From an uncultured Clostridia bacterium (GTDB lineage Bacteria > Bacillota > Clostridia > Oscillospirales > CAG-272), in contig CALGZV010000174.1 of the NCBI GenBank assembly GCA_937934385.1, forward strand, positions 1 through 5,348: a DNA stretch of 5,348 bases. Reading direction: 5' to 3'. Both the position numbers and the translations under genes were made by a program. Below the pieces are notes generated by a model that saw nothing but the letters and a program-made list of their open reading frames with translations, did no database searches and was not told the origin of the DNA. This document shows positions 1 through 5,348 of this stretch, in pieces. How positions within the stretch are numbered: the stretch's first letter is position 1; each line of letters begins with the position of its first letter.

Positions 1-3000
1 TGTCTGAAAGTTCATCGAAAATATCTTTGTAATCATCTGTTGTTTCAATAAACGATATTTTTTTGTATGCATCTATGCGTTGTGCCTGACTTGGAATAAA
101 TTTTTCGGGAAGATATGCATCCATTGCAAACGAAACCTTGCATACGTTCTTTTCCTCCTGTTGGATGCCTTTTTCTTCAAGTATAGCTTCATTAAGAAGC
201 TTCATATACAGATCGTATCCGACGCTGTCAATCTGACCATGCTGTTCCGAGCCGAGAAGATTTCCGGCTCCTCTGAGTTCGAGGTCTCTGAGCGCTATTT
301 TAAAACCGGATCCGAACTCGCTGTAATCGCGTATTGCTTCAAGGCGTTTGTCTGCAATATCAGATAAAGCCGAGCCTTTAGGGTAGGTAAGATAAGCATA
401 TGCGCGTCGGCTTGACCGTCCGATCCGTCCTCTTATCTGGTGCAGCTGCGACAGTCCCATTTTATCGGCATGCTCCACTATAAGAGTATTTGCGTTAGGT
501 ATGTCGACACCGGTCTCTATAATAGTTGTGCTTATAAGAACGTCGATTTCACCGAGAATAAGAGATGACCATATATCTGATATCTGTTCGCGGTCCATTT
601 TACCGTGCGCAAACACAACGCGCGCGTCCGGGACCATTTTTTTTACAGCAGCAGCGGTCTGTTCTATACTTTCTACTCTGTTATGAAGCCAGAATACCTG
701 ACCGCCGCGATGCAGCTCTTTTTTTATTGCGTCGGAAAGAATAACCTCGTCGTATTCTAACACGTATGTCTGGACGGGAAGCCTGTCTCCGGGAGCTTCT
801 TCAAGTATAGACATATCGCGTATTCCGCTCATAGCCATGTTTAATGTTCGGGGAATAGGAGTCGCAGTAAGCGTGAGAACATCGACATTTGTTGCCATCT
901 GCTTCAGCTTTTCTTTCTGTGCGACACCGAAACGCTGTTCCTCGTCTATAATGAGAAGTCCGAGATCCTTAAACACAATATCCTTGGATATCATTCTGTG
1001 TGTTCCGACGATAATATCTGTCTCGCCGCGTCTGAGACGCCTTAGTGTTTCCGCCTGCTCCTGCTTTGTGCGGAATCTCGAAAGAAGATCGGCATGAACA
1101 GGGAAGCCTCTCATTCTTGAAATTATAGTCTTGTAATGCTGCATCGCAAGTATTGTCGTCGGAACGAGTATCGCCACCTGTTTTCCGCATGACACAGCTT
1201 TAAATGCAGCACGCAATGCAACTTCTGTTTTTCCGAAGCCGACGTCACCGCACAGAAGCCGGTCCATAGGGCAGCTGTCTTCCATGTCGCGTTTTATTTC
1301 AGCTACGGCTGATATCTGACCGTCTGTTTCCTCGTATTCAAACGCGGATTCAAACTGACGCTGTATTTCATCATCCGGTGAAAATGCGAAGCCGGGACGG
1401 CGTTTTCTCTGAGCATAAAGAGATATAAGTTCGCGCGCCATCTCTTTTGTTGCTTTTTTTGCACGTGTTTTTGCCTTTCCCCAGTCATGACCGCCTATTT
1501 TTGACAGTCTTACTGTTCCGTCCTCAGCACCTGCCCCGATATATTTGGAAAGCATGTCAAGCTTATCCGTCGGGATGTACAGAAGCGCAGATTCATCGTA
1601 TATAAGCTTTACATACTCGGCAGTAACTCCTCCGTGCGTTATACTTTCAAGTCCCTGATAACGTCCGATTCCGTGTATCTCATGAACAACATAATCGCCG
1701 ATTTCAAGATCGGCGTACGACATTATACGTTCGCGTGCAGACTTTTTCTTAGTATGCCTGCGTCTTCGGATCGCAGCAGCGCGCGCTCCGGGGGCAGTAT
1801 TTTCACATAATGACAGAACTGCAAATTTACTTACTGTAAGCTCATATCCGGGCATTGCGATACCGCTGGTTATTATCGGTATACTCTTATCTGAAATATC
1901 GGCGTTTTCGTCTGACAATATAACGGAGGGTATACTTTTTTCGGCAAGAAGATTCTGGGTATTCTTTTCCATAACAGAATTGTCGCAAAGAATAACAGTT
2001 GTGAATCCGTTTTTTCTGTAGAGCGAAAGATCTTCTGCAAGAAGCTCAAAATTATCTGCATATGAAACAGTATGTTTTGTAAGAAACGAAAACAGATTAG
2101 GACTTTTTCCGGCAAGTTCGGTTACAAACGCATCGCAAACAAGACACGGAACCGAATCGGCGAAGAAATCAAAATCCTGTCCCCACTTATTGTAATCGGC
2201 ATATTTACCGTAAATTTCTGCGTCGGAAATAAGTTCTTCAATTGTTTCTTTGGAACGGAATTCAAACGCTTTTATCCGATCGTTTACAGCCGCATGTTCC
2301 TGAATAACAACAAACGGCGTATAATCAAAATAGTCAAGAAGGCAGCATTTTTCATTATATATCAAAGATATATATTTGTCTGCAAAATTAAGATCGTTTC
2401 CGGAATCCACCGCTTCAAGTTCAGATCGCAGCATATCAGCAATACGTTCATCACGCGCTCTTTTTATCTGTGCCTCTATCGTACTGTGAAGCATTTCTCT
2501 GTCGCCTTCTCCCAGAATTACTTCGCGCGCCGGAGTTATCTCAACACACGCAAGCTTTTCGGTACGGCGCTGTGTGATAATATCAAAATATTCCATTCGT
2601 TCAATTTCATCGCCGAAAAACTGTATTCGAACGGGATTTTCACAGTTCGGAGGATATATATCGGCAATATCTCCGCGAACGGCATACTGCCCTGGTCCTT
2701 CAACCATATCAACGCGGACATAGCCGTTTTTTATAAGGCAGTTTCCAAGCAGTTCCATCGGAATTTCGCCGCCCTCCGCGATACGGACAGCAGATTCCGA
2801 AAGAATATGCGGCGGAACAGTATACTGAAGCGCAGCATCCGGAGTAGCAATTATAATGTCATACCGACCGTGAATTATCGAAGAAAGAGCAGATAAGCGT
2901 TCATATTCAAGCTCATGTGAAAATGTCATATTGTGAAAAACAAAATCCCGTGACGGATACATAACAGCGCAGATTCCGCTCTCGCGGCATGCCTCAAAAA

Positions 3001-3178
3001 ACTTCTGGCCTTCTTTTTCATCGGGAACAATCAGAAGAAATCCGTGGCCGAATCTTGCCCTGTAATCCCGCGCAAGCGATATAAGAAACGATATTCTTGC
3101 GCCTTCGCATAAACCTGTTGTAACAATTTTTCTCGGATGTTTTTCCGATGCCTCGCTGTAAACAGCAGAGATATTCAC
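1..3178 (-). CDS. mfd: Transcription-repair coupling factor Mfd (3' end beyond window)
   Basis: Mfd is a cytoplasmic ATP-driven DNA translocase. It binds RNA polymerase stalled at DNA lesions, pushes it off and recruits UvrA for nucleotide excision repair. Numbering from the GTG at 3178, the visible order is: UvrB-like N-terminal module (GLCEGAR at 22-28, in place of the usual GLSGSAR; GDIADIYPP from 169; FFGDEIE following), the CarD-like RNA-polymerase-interacting domain (GDYVVHEIHGIGRY from 494), Walker A GDVGFGKT (644-651), DEEQ (745-748), TATPIPRT (from 771), QIRGRIGR (914-921), the TRG translocation region around 955-975, and the start of the C-terminal D7 domain, cut at residue 1059. 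Family members are about 1,150-1,180 residues, so roughly 100 are missing off the left edge. The frame is open throughout. An in-frame TAA lies just upstream of the GTG, which has no good ribosome binding site. The GTG is therefore a conservative start, and the native start is probably ATG 3212 in another frame (see that entry). Confidence 0.96.
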   Translation of the reverse strand, partial: MNISAVYSEASEKHPRKIVTTGLCEGARISFLISLARDYRARFGHGFLLIVPDEKEGQKFFEACRESGICAVMYPSRDFVFHNMTFSHELEYERLSALSSIIHGRYDIIIATPDAALQYTVPPHILSESAVRIAEGGEIPMELLGNCLIKNGYVRVDMVEGPGQYAVRGDIADIYPPNCENPVRIQFFGDEIERMEYFDIITQRRTEKLACVEITPAREVILGEGDREMLHSTIEAQIKRARDERIADMLRSELEAVDSGNDLNFADKYISLIYNEKCCLLDYFDYTPFVVIQEHAAVNDRIKAFEFRSKETIEELISDAEIYGKYADYNKWGQDFDFFADSVPCLVCDAFVTELAGKSPNLFSFLTKHTVSYADNFELLAEDLSLYRKNGFTTVILCDNSVMEKNTQNLLAEKSIPSVILSDENADISDKSIPIITSGIAMPGYELTVSKFAVLSLCENTAPGARAAAIRRRRHTKKKSARERIMSYADLEIGDYVVHEIHGIGRYQGLESITHGGVTAEYVKLIYDESALLYIPTDKLDMLSKYIGAGAEDGTVRLSKIGGHDWGKAKTRAKKATKEMARELISLYAQRKRRPGFAFSPDDEIQRQFESAFEYEETDGQISAVAEIKRDMEDSCPMDRLLCGDVGFGKTEVALRAAFKAVSCGKQVAILVPTTILAMQHYKTIISRMRGFPVHADLLSRFRTKQEQAETLRRLRRGETDIIVGTHRMISKDIVFKDLGLLIIDEEQRFGVAQKEKLKQMATNVDVLTLTATPIPRTLNMAMSGIRDMSILEEAPGDRLPVQTYVLEYDEVILSDAIKKELHRGGQVFWLHNRVESIEQTAAAVKKMVPDARVVFAHGKMDREQISDIWSSLILGEIDVLISTTIIETGVDIPNANTLIVEHADKMGLSQLHQIRGRIGRSSRRAYAYLTYPKGSALSDIADKRLEAIRDYSEFGSGFKIALRDLELRGAGNLLGSEQHGQIDSVGYDLYMKLLNEAILEEKGIQQEEKNVCKVSFAMDAYLPEKFIPSQAQRIDAYKKISFIETTDDYKDIFDELSD

Positions 3179-3212
3179 GTTCTTTTTTTATGTTGTCTGT
3201 AAGTATATTCAT
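3179..3212 (-). other. Probable native mfd start, out of frame at a run of seven A
   Basis: An ATG at 3212-3210 is preceded by AGGA (minus strand; bases 3221-3224) at 8 bases, a good ribosome binding site. It reads MNILTDNIKK and then leaves the mfd frame at seven A (bases 3183-3189), continuing unrelated to Mfd until a stop near 3018. Removing one A joins MNILTDNIKKN directly to VNISAVYSEASEKH of the mfd frame. The joined protein has 32 residues before the GLCEGAR motif, close to the roughly 30 seen in Bacillus-type Mfd; starting at GTG 3178 leaves only 21. I infer either a homopolymer error in the sequence or a real frameshift. Programmed slippage is possible but less likely on so short a run. 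Confidence 0.7.
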
Positions 3213-3220
3213 TTGTCTTA

Positions 3221-3224
3221 TCCT
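3221..3224 (-). promoter_or_regulatory. Ribosome binding site favouring mfd start at ATG 3212
   Basis: The minus strand reads AGGA, then eight bases, then ATG. No comparable site precedes GTG 3178, where the upstream bases are an A-run. This favours ATG 3212 as the true initiation codon despite the frame break. Confidence 0.55.
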
Positions 3225-3267
3225 GTTCTGAAGTTTGCTTCGCTGTTTTATTATTCAAACACTGCAT

Positions 3268-3303
3268 GCGGCAGAGGAAGAGATATTCCGCTGCCGCTTT
3301 TAT
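3268..3303 (+). terminator. Intrinsic-terminator-like hairpin, plus-strand polarity
   Basis: GCGGCAG (3268-3274) pairs perfectly with CTGCCGC (3291-3297). After one A-G mismatch the stem continues with GGAA (3276-3279) against TTCC (3286-3289) around a six-base GAGATA loop. Four T and an A/T-rich tail follow on the plus strand. The minus strand has no T-tract after the stem, so termination is expected only for plus-strand transcripts. No plus-strand gene lies upstream: the hairpin is in the mfd leader, about 56 bases before ATG 3212. It may stop transcripts antisense to mfd from entering the divergent promoter region, and in the mfd mRNA it would be a stable leader hairpin. Confidence 0.6.
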
Positions 3304-3370
3304 AATAATATTATTGATTTAATTAATGACACAAAATTACTGTATATACATGATACGCAATAAGCGAAAG

Positions 3371-3422
3371 AGCCGTCGGACGCAGGTCCTGATTTGTGTT
3401 TCAATGTTTCTCTCCGGCTTTT
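3371..3422. other. Possible structured RNA element in the mfd leader
   Basis: AGCCG (3371-3375) can pair with CGGCT (3415-3419), closing a loop that contains a small hairpin GGAC-GCAG-GTCC (3379-3390). It is the most G/C-rich patch upstream of the mfd-proximal hairpin. In mfd-sense RNA it lies just after the predicted transcription start. On the plus strand the closing stem is followed by TTTTATAA, so a weak plus-strand terminator is another reading. I cannot match it to a named RNA family, and the short stems may be chance. Confidence 0.3.
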
Positions 3423-3439
3423 ATAAACACAGTGAAGTT

Positions 3440-3468
3440 ATTATAACATAAAATAAGCTTGAGGTCAA
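3440..3468 (-). promoter_or_regulatory. Strong sigma-A-type promoter reading toward mfd
   Basis: On the minus strand the -35 box TTGACC (3468-3463, five of six consensus bases) is followed by exactly 17 bases and a perfect TATAAT (3445-3440). Transcription should start near 3433, giving a leader of about 220 nt before ATG 3212. No other gene is visible between this promoter and mfd, so it is the likely mfd promoter. It could instead or also drive a small RNA encoded in the leader. The match is by consensus only; the start site is inferred. Confidence 0.8.
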
Positions 3469-3486
3469 TATTCGGTATCGGATAAT
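3459..3486 (+). promoter_or_regulatory. Candidate promoter for the GT84 gene
   Basis: TTGAGG (3459-3464, four of six) is followed by 16 bases and GATAAT (3481-3486, five of six). Transcription would start near 3493, leaving a leader of about 130 nt. The -35 box shares bases 3463-3464 with the opposing mfd promoter. A weaker alternative is TTTACA at 3559-3564 with a poor -10 box. The match is moderate, so confidence is limited. Confidence 0.5.
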
Positions 3487-3490
3487 CATA

Positions 3491-3523
3491 ACAGATAAAC
3501 CCTTTATATTCGATTTTATCTGT
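3491..3523 (+). repeat. 9-bp perfect inverted repeat after the GT84-gene promoter
   Basis: ACAGATAAA (3491-3499) and TTTATCTGT (3515-3523) are perfect reverse complements separated by 15 bases. The left arm begins at the predicted transcription start of the plus-strand promoter, and a six-T run follows at 3530-3535. It could be a repressor operator placed at +1 or a weak A/T-rich leader hairpin with attenuator character. Which of these applies cannot be told from sequence alone. Confidence 0.4.
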
Positions 3524-3596
3524 AATGCGTTTTTTATCAAATATTTTCATAAAATCCGTTTACATCGGAAATAATAAGCCATAAAGCACATCAATC

Positions 3597-3617
3597 GGTA
3601 AGAAAGGAAGATTTACC
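3597..3617 (+). promoter_or_regulatory. Ribosome binding site of the GT84 gene inside a small hairpin
   Basis: AGGAAG (3605-3610) is the only Shine-Dalgarno-like sequence before ATG 3623, and it is set unusually far upstream (12 bases after its last G). It lies in the loop of a possible five-pair stem formed by GGTAA (3597-3601) and TTACC (3613-3617). The stem is weak and may be chance, but folding would shorten the effective distance to the start codon. Confidence 0.4.
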
Positions 3618-3622
3618 CGCAT

Positions 3623-5348
3623 ATGAAAGCGCTACAAAAAATAAAAAAGCTTCGAAAGCTTTATTCCGATGAAATGTACGGAGATTTTCAGGTATTACAG
3701 CGGAATGTTCTTGCTGCGACAGTGTCTGCCGGCAGAGAAAATACCGTCCGTATTCGTGCTGTAATCAAAGATTTGCTTTATGAAAACGATTGCAGACTCG
3801 GAATCAAAGAACTTACCGAAGGAATTAAATCTGCCTGCAAATCAGACGGAAACTCCTTTAGGTTTAACGATTCCGAGCTTTATGCCGTTCAGAACATATC
3901 GGCACTTATCTGCCTGGATATGCTTTATGAGGCATATAATCCTAAGCTGCTTGAAAATATTGCATATACACTCCGTTCAATTGAACAAGGCGATACCGAA
4001 GAGTTTATACGGGAACTTTCTGAAACAGATGCGATACTGAGAAATAAATGCGGGTTTTACGCTTCGAGCGATCCGTCAACACGGTCTGCATATCGCAGAA
4101 ATGCGGCTGAACTTGCAAAAAAGTACGGGATCACCCAGCCTGAAGCCGCTGAAAAATACTCAGATGAAATAACATCAGGCAACCTGTTATCTGCAAAATC
4201 TTACCGTACGGTTTTTTTCTGCATATATATATTCGGAACGCTGCTGCTTGGAACACTTTGTTTTCTGCTTTTCAGAACATTCGGAGCTGAAAATGCCGGA
4301 GCTTATACTGCCGGAAAGATTTCAGGCATATACGCAAGCGGGCATTGGGTTATGATCCTCTCTGTAATAGCCGCGCTGATTTCTCTTATTCCTCTATCCG
4401 AAATGATAAGACAGCTATGCGACCGTATTTTTTCCGGAATATCACATCCTGAATCCATACCCTCACTTGAACTCAAAAGCGTACCTGATGAAGGAAAAAC
4501 CGTAGTTGTAATAACTACTCTTCTTTTCGGTGGTCAAAAGGATGACTCCGTATTTACAAACCTTGAACACTTTTATCTCGGAAACAGGGACAAAAATATA
4601 TGTTTCGGAATACTCGGCGACCTGCCGGATTCATCAGATGCATTTATGCCGTCTGATGAACGCAGCGTTAAATACGCCGAAGAACGCATAGCCGCACTTA
4701 ACATCAAGTACGGAGGCGGATTTTGCCTCTTCATAAGGCGGAGAAGCAGAACTAAAGACGGAAAATTTATGGGATGGGAGCGAAAGCGCGGAGCCGTAAT
4801 TGAACTTTCCAGACTGATTGCCGGACGTGATACAACGTTTACAACAGTAATATGCGATAAGGAATTTATTTCAGACACGAAATATATAATAACGCTCGAT
4901 GCCGATACAAGACTTCCTCTCGGCGGAGCAAAAAAGATGATAGCGGCAATGCTGCATCCTTCCAATAACCCTGTTATAAAGGACGGCCGTGTGGTAAAGG
5001 GACATGCCATACTTCAGCCGAGGATCGCTACAACAGCCGATTCGGCGGGATGTACGCCGTTTTCCGTTCTCTGTACCGGAGCGGGCGGAACCGATATATA
5101 CGCATCTGCGGCGTACGATACCTATCAGACACTGTTTGATGAAGGAATATTCTGCGGAAAAGGTATAATAGATATCCGTGTCTTTTTTAAGCTTATGGAC
5201 AACCGGTTTCCGGAAGAAACAGTACTCAGTCACGATCTTCTTGAGGGATCGTATCTCCGCTCCGGAATAATATCGTCAGTAACCTTCAGTGACAGTACGC
5301 CGAAAAACAAAGTTTCATACAACAAAAGACTTCACAGATGGATACGGG
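3623..5348 (+). CDS. ndvB: Cyclic beta-1,2-glucan synthase-like GT84 glycosyltransferase (N-terminal part)
   Basis: Family members are inner-membrane enzymes that polymerise glucose from UDP-glucose into beta-1,2-glucan, cyclise it and trim it with a C-terminal GH94 phosphorylase-like domain; full proteins run to about 2,800 residues. Here 575 codons are visible and the gene continues off the right edge. Residues 1-195 are soluble and include FNDSELYAV and a DPSTRSAYRRNAAELAKKYG segment typical just before the membrane domain. Membrane segments lie near 197-218 and 242-262. The GT84 domain begins near 292 (KTVVVITTLL) and shows MGWERKRG (383-390), the metal-binding DAD (426-428) within TLDADTRLP, LQPR (464-467), GKGIID (512-517), HDLLEG (537-542) and RLHRW (569-573), the (Q/R)xxRW acceptor-side motif. 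All expected catalytic motifs visible here are present. The family call is firm. The symbol and the cyclic product are by homology, and the missing C-terminal part would decide them. It is divergent from mfd, with no visible functional link. Confidence 0.9.
   Translation, partial: MKALQKIKKLRKLYSDEMYGDFQVLQRNVLAATVSAGRENTVRIRAVIKDLLYENDCRLGIKELTEGIKSACKSDGNSFRFNDSELYAVQNISALICLDMLYEAYNPKLLENIAYTLRSIEQGDTEEFIRELSETDAILRNKCGFYASSDPSTRSAYRRNAAELAKKYGITQPEAAEKYSDEITSGNLLSAKSYRTVFFCIYIFGTLLLGTLCFLLFRTFGAENAGAYTAGKISGIYASGHWVMILSVIAALISLIPLSEMIRQLCDRIFSGISHPESIPSLELKSVPDEGKTVVVITTLLFGGQKDDSVFTNLEHFYLGNRDKNICFGILGDLPDSSDAFMPSDERSVKYAEERIAALNIKYGGGFCLFIRRRSRTKDGKFMGWERKRGAVIELSRLIAGRDTTFTTVICDKEFISDTKYIITLDADTRLPLGGAKKMIAAMLHPSNNPVIKDGRVVKGHAILQPRIATTADSAGCTPFSVLCTGAGGTDIYASAAYDTYQTLFDEGIFCGKGIIDIRVFFKLMDNRFPEETVLSHDLLEGSYLRSGIISSVTFSDSTPKNKVSYNKRLHRWIR
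3646..3662 (+). repeat. 7-bp hairpin at the 5' end of the GT84 gene
   Basis: AAAGCTT (3646-3652) and AAGCTTT (3656-3662) are perfect reverse complements around a CGA loop, within codons 8-14. The stem is A/T-rich with a three-base loop. It could modestly affect early translation, but may be a by-product of the AAG CTT codons. Confidence 0.3.

Larger units (their letters stand above)
3213..3622. other. Divergent intergenic regulatory region between mfd and the GT84 gene
   Basis: This 410-base gap is markedly more A/T-rich than the genes beside it and contains no convincing coding frame. It holds two back-to-back promoters with overlapping -35 boxes, a plus-oriented terminator hairpin, a possible structured element in the mfd leader, and an inverted repeat after the plus-strand promoter. 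Each is listed separately. I see no tRNA and no riboswitch class that I can name. Confidence 0.85.

Noticed and set aside
2072..2896. Plus-strand open frame of 274 codons antisense to mfd
   Set aside because: It lies wholly within the conserved mfd coding sequence, its translation shows no recognisable domain or sensible composition, and no promoter or ribosome binding site favours it. It is a shadow frame.
3018..3212. Separate 64-codon minus-strand gene starting at ATG 3212
   Set aside because: Its first ten residues fit as the N-terminus of Mfd, and the rest is the wrong frame of the conserved mfd sequence. It is better read as a frame-broken mfd start than as a gene.
3341..3350. Promoter for a plus-strand small RNA around TATATACA
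   Set aside because: No acceptable -35 box is found 16-18 bases upstream, so there is no support for a transcript starting here.
3351..3400. Cyclic-di-GMP (GEMM) riboswitch on the plus strand, suggested by GCGAAAGAG followed by GGACGCA
   Set aside because: The conserved GCAAAC-type segment and the downstream receptor half are missing and the stems do not fit. The similarity is too short.
3559..3587. Alternative plus-strand promoter with TTTACA as -35
   Set aside because: No good -10 box lies at 16-18 bases; the candidates match at only about half the positions. The TTGAGG/GATAAT pair is better.
3643..3649. A AAA AAG slippery heptamer in phase near the start of the GT84 gene, as in dnaX
   Set aside because: The nearby hairpin overlaps the heptamer instead of following at the needed spacing, and the -1 frame stops after a few codons, so no useful product would result.
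4573..5233. Two overlapping minus-strand frames of 145 and 120 codons
   Set aside because: Both are antisense to the most conserved part of the GT84 catalytic domain, with no independent evidence of coding.

Overview
The window holds two large, divergently oriented genes, both cut by the window edges, and a 410-base regulatory gap between them. The left three fifths (minus strand) is mfd, the transcription-repair coupling factor. It is read for about 1,059 codons and lacks only its last part. The right two fifths (plus strand, from 3623) is the first 575 codons of a very large membrane glycosyltransferase that resembles cyclic beta-1,2-glucan synthase (NdvB/ChvB/Cgs, glycosyltransferase family GT84).

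The organism is most likely a low-to-moderate-GC Gram-positive of the class Clostridia. This is an inference from A/T-rich intergenic DNA, sigma-A-type promoters with AT-rich spacers, AGGA-type ribosome binding sites, frequent AGA, ATA and CTT codons, and an Mfd that reads like Firmicutes Mfd. No rRNA, tRNA, CRISPR array or mobile element was seen.

Layout. 1-3178 (-): mfd body, without internal stops. 3179-3212 (-): a probable missing N-terminal start of mfd, out of frame by one base at a run of seven A. 3213-3622: intergenic. On the minus strand it carries a near-consensus promoter (TTGACC, 17 bases, TATAAT) with a leader of about 220 nt. On the plus strand it carries a weaker promoter (TTGAGG, 16 bases, GATAAT) whose -35 box overlaps the minus-strand -35 box. 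The gap also has a strong hairpin with a T-tract that works only as a plus-strand terminator, a possible structured RNA element in the mfd leader, and a 9-bp inverted repeat just after the plus-strand promoter. 3623-5348 (+): GT84 gene with two membrane segments and the DxD, HDLLEG and RxxRW catalytic motifs.

The two proteins are not functionally linked in any known way: one repairs transcribed DNA, the other makes a glucan at the membrane. What they share is the compact divergent promoter region. The points most worth checking are the apparent mfd N-terminal frameshift, the overlapping divergent promoters, the plus-strand terminator inside the mfd leader, and the GT84 gene in a probable Gram-positive.
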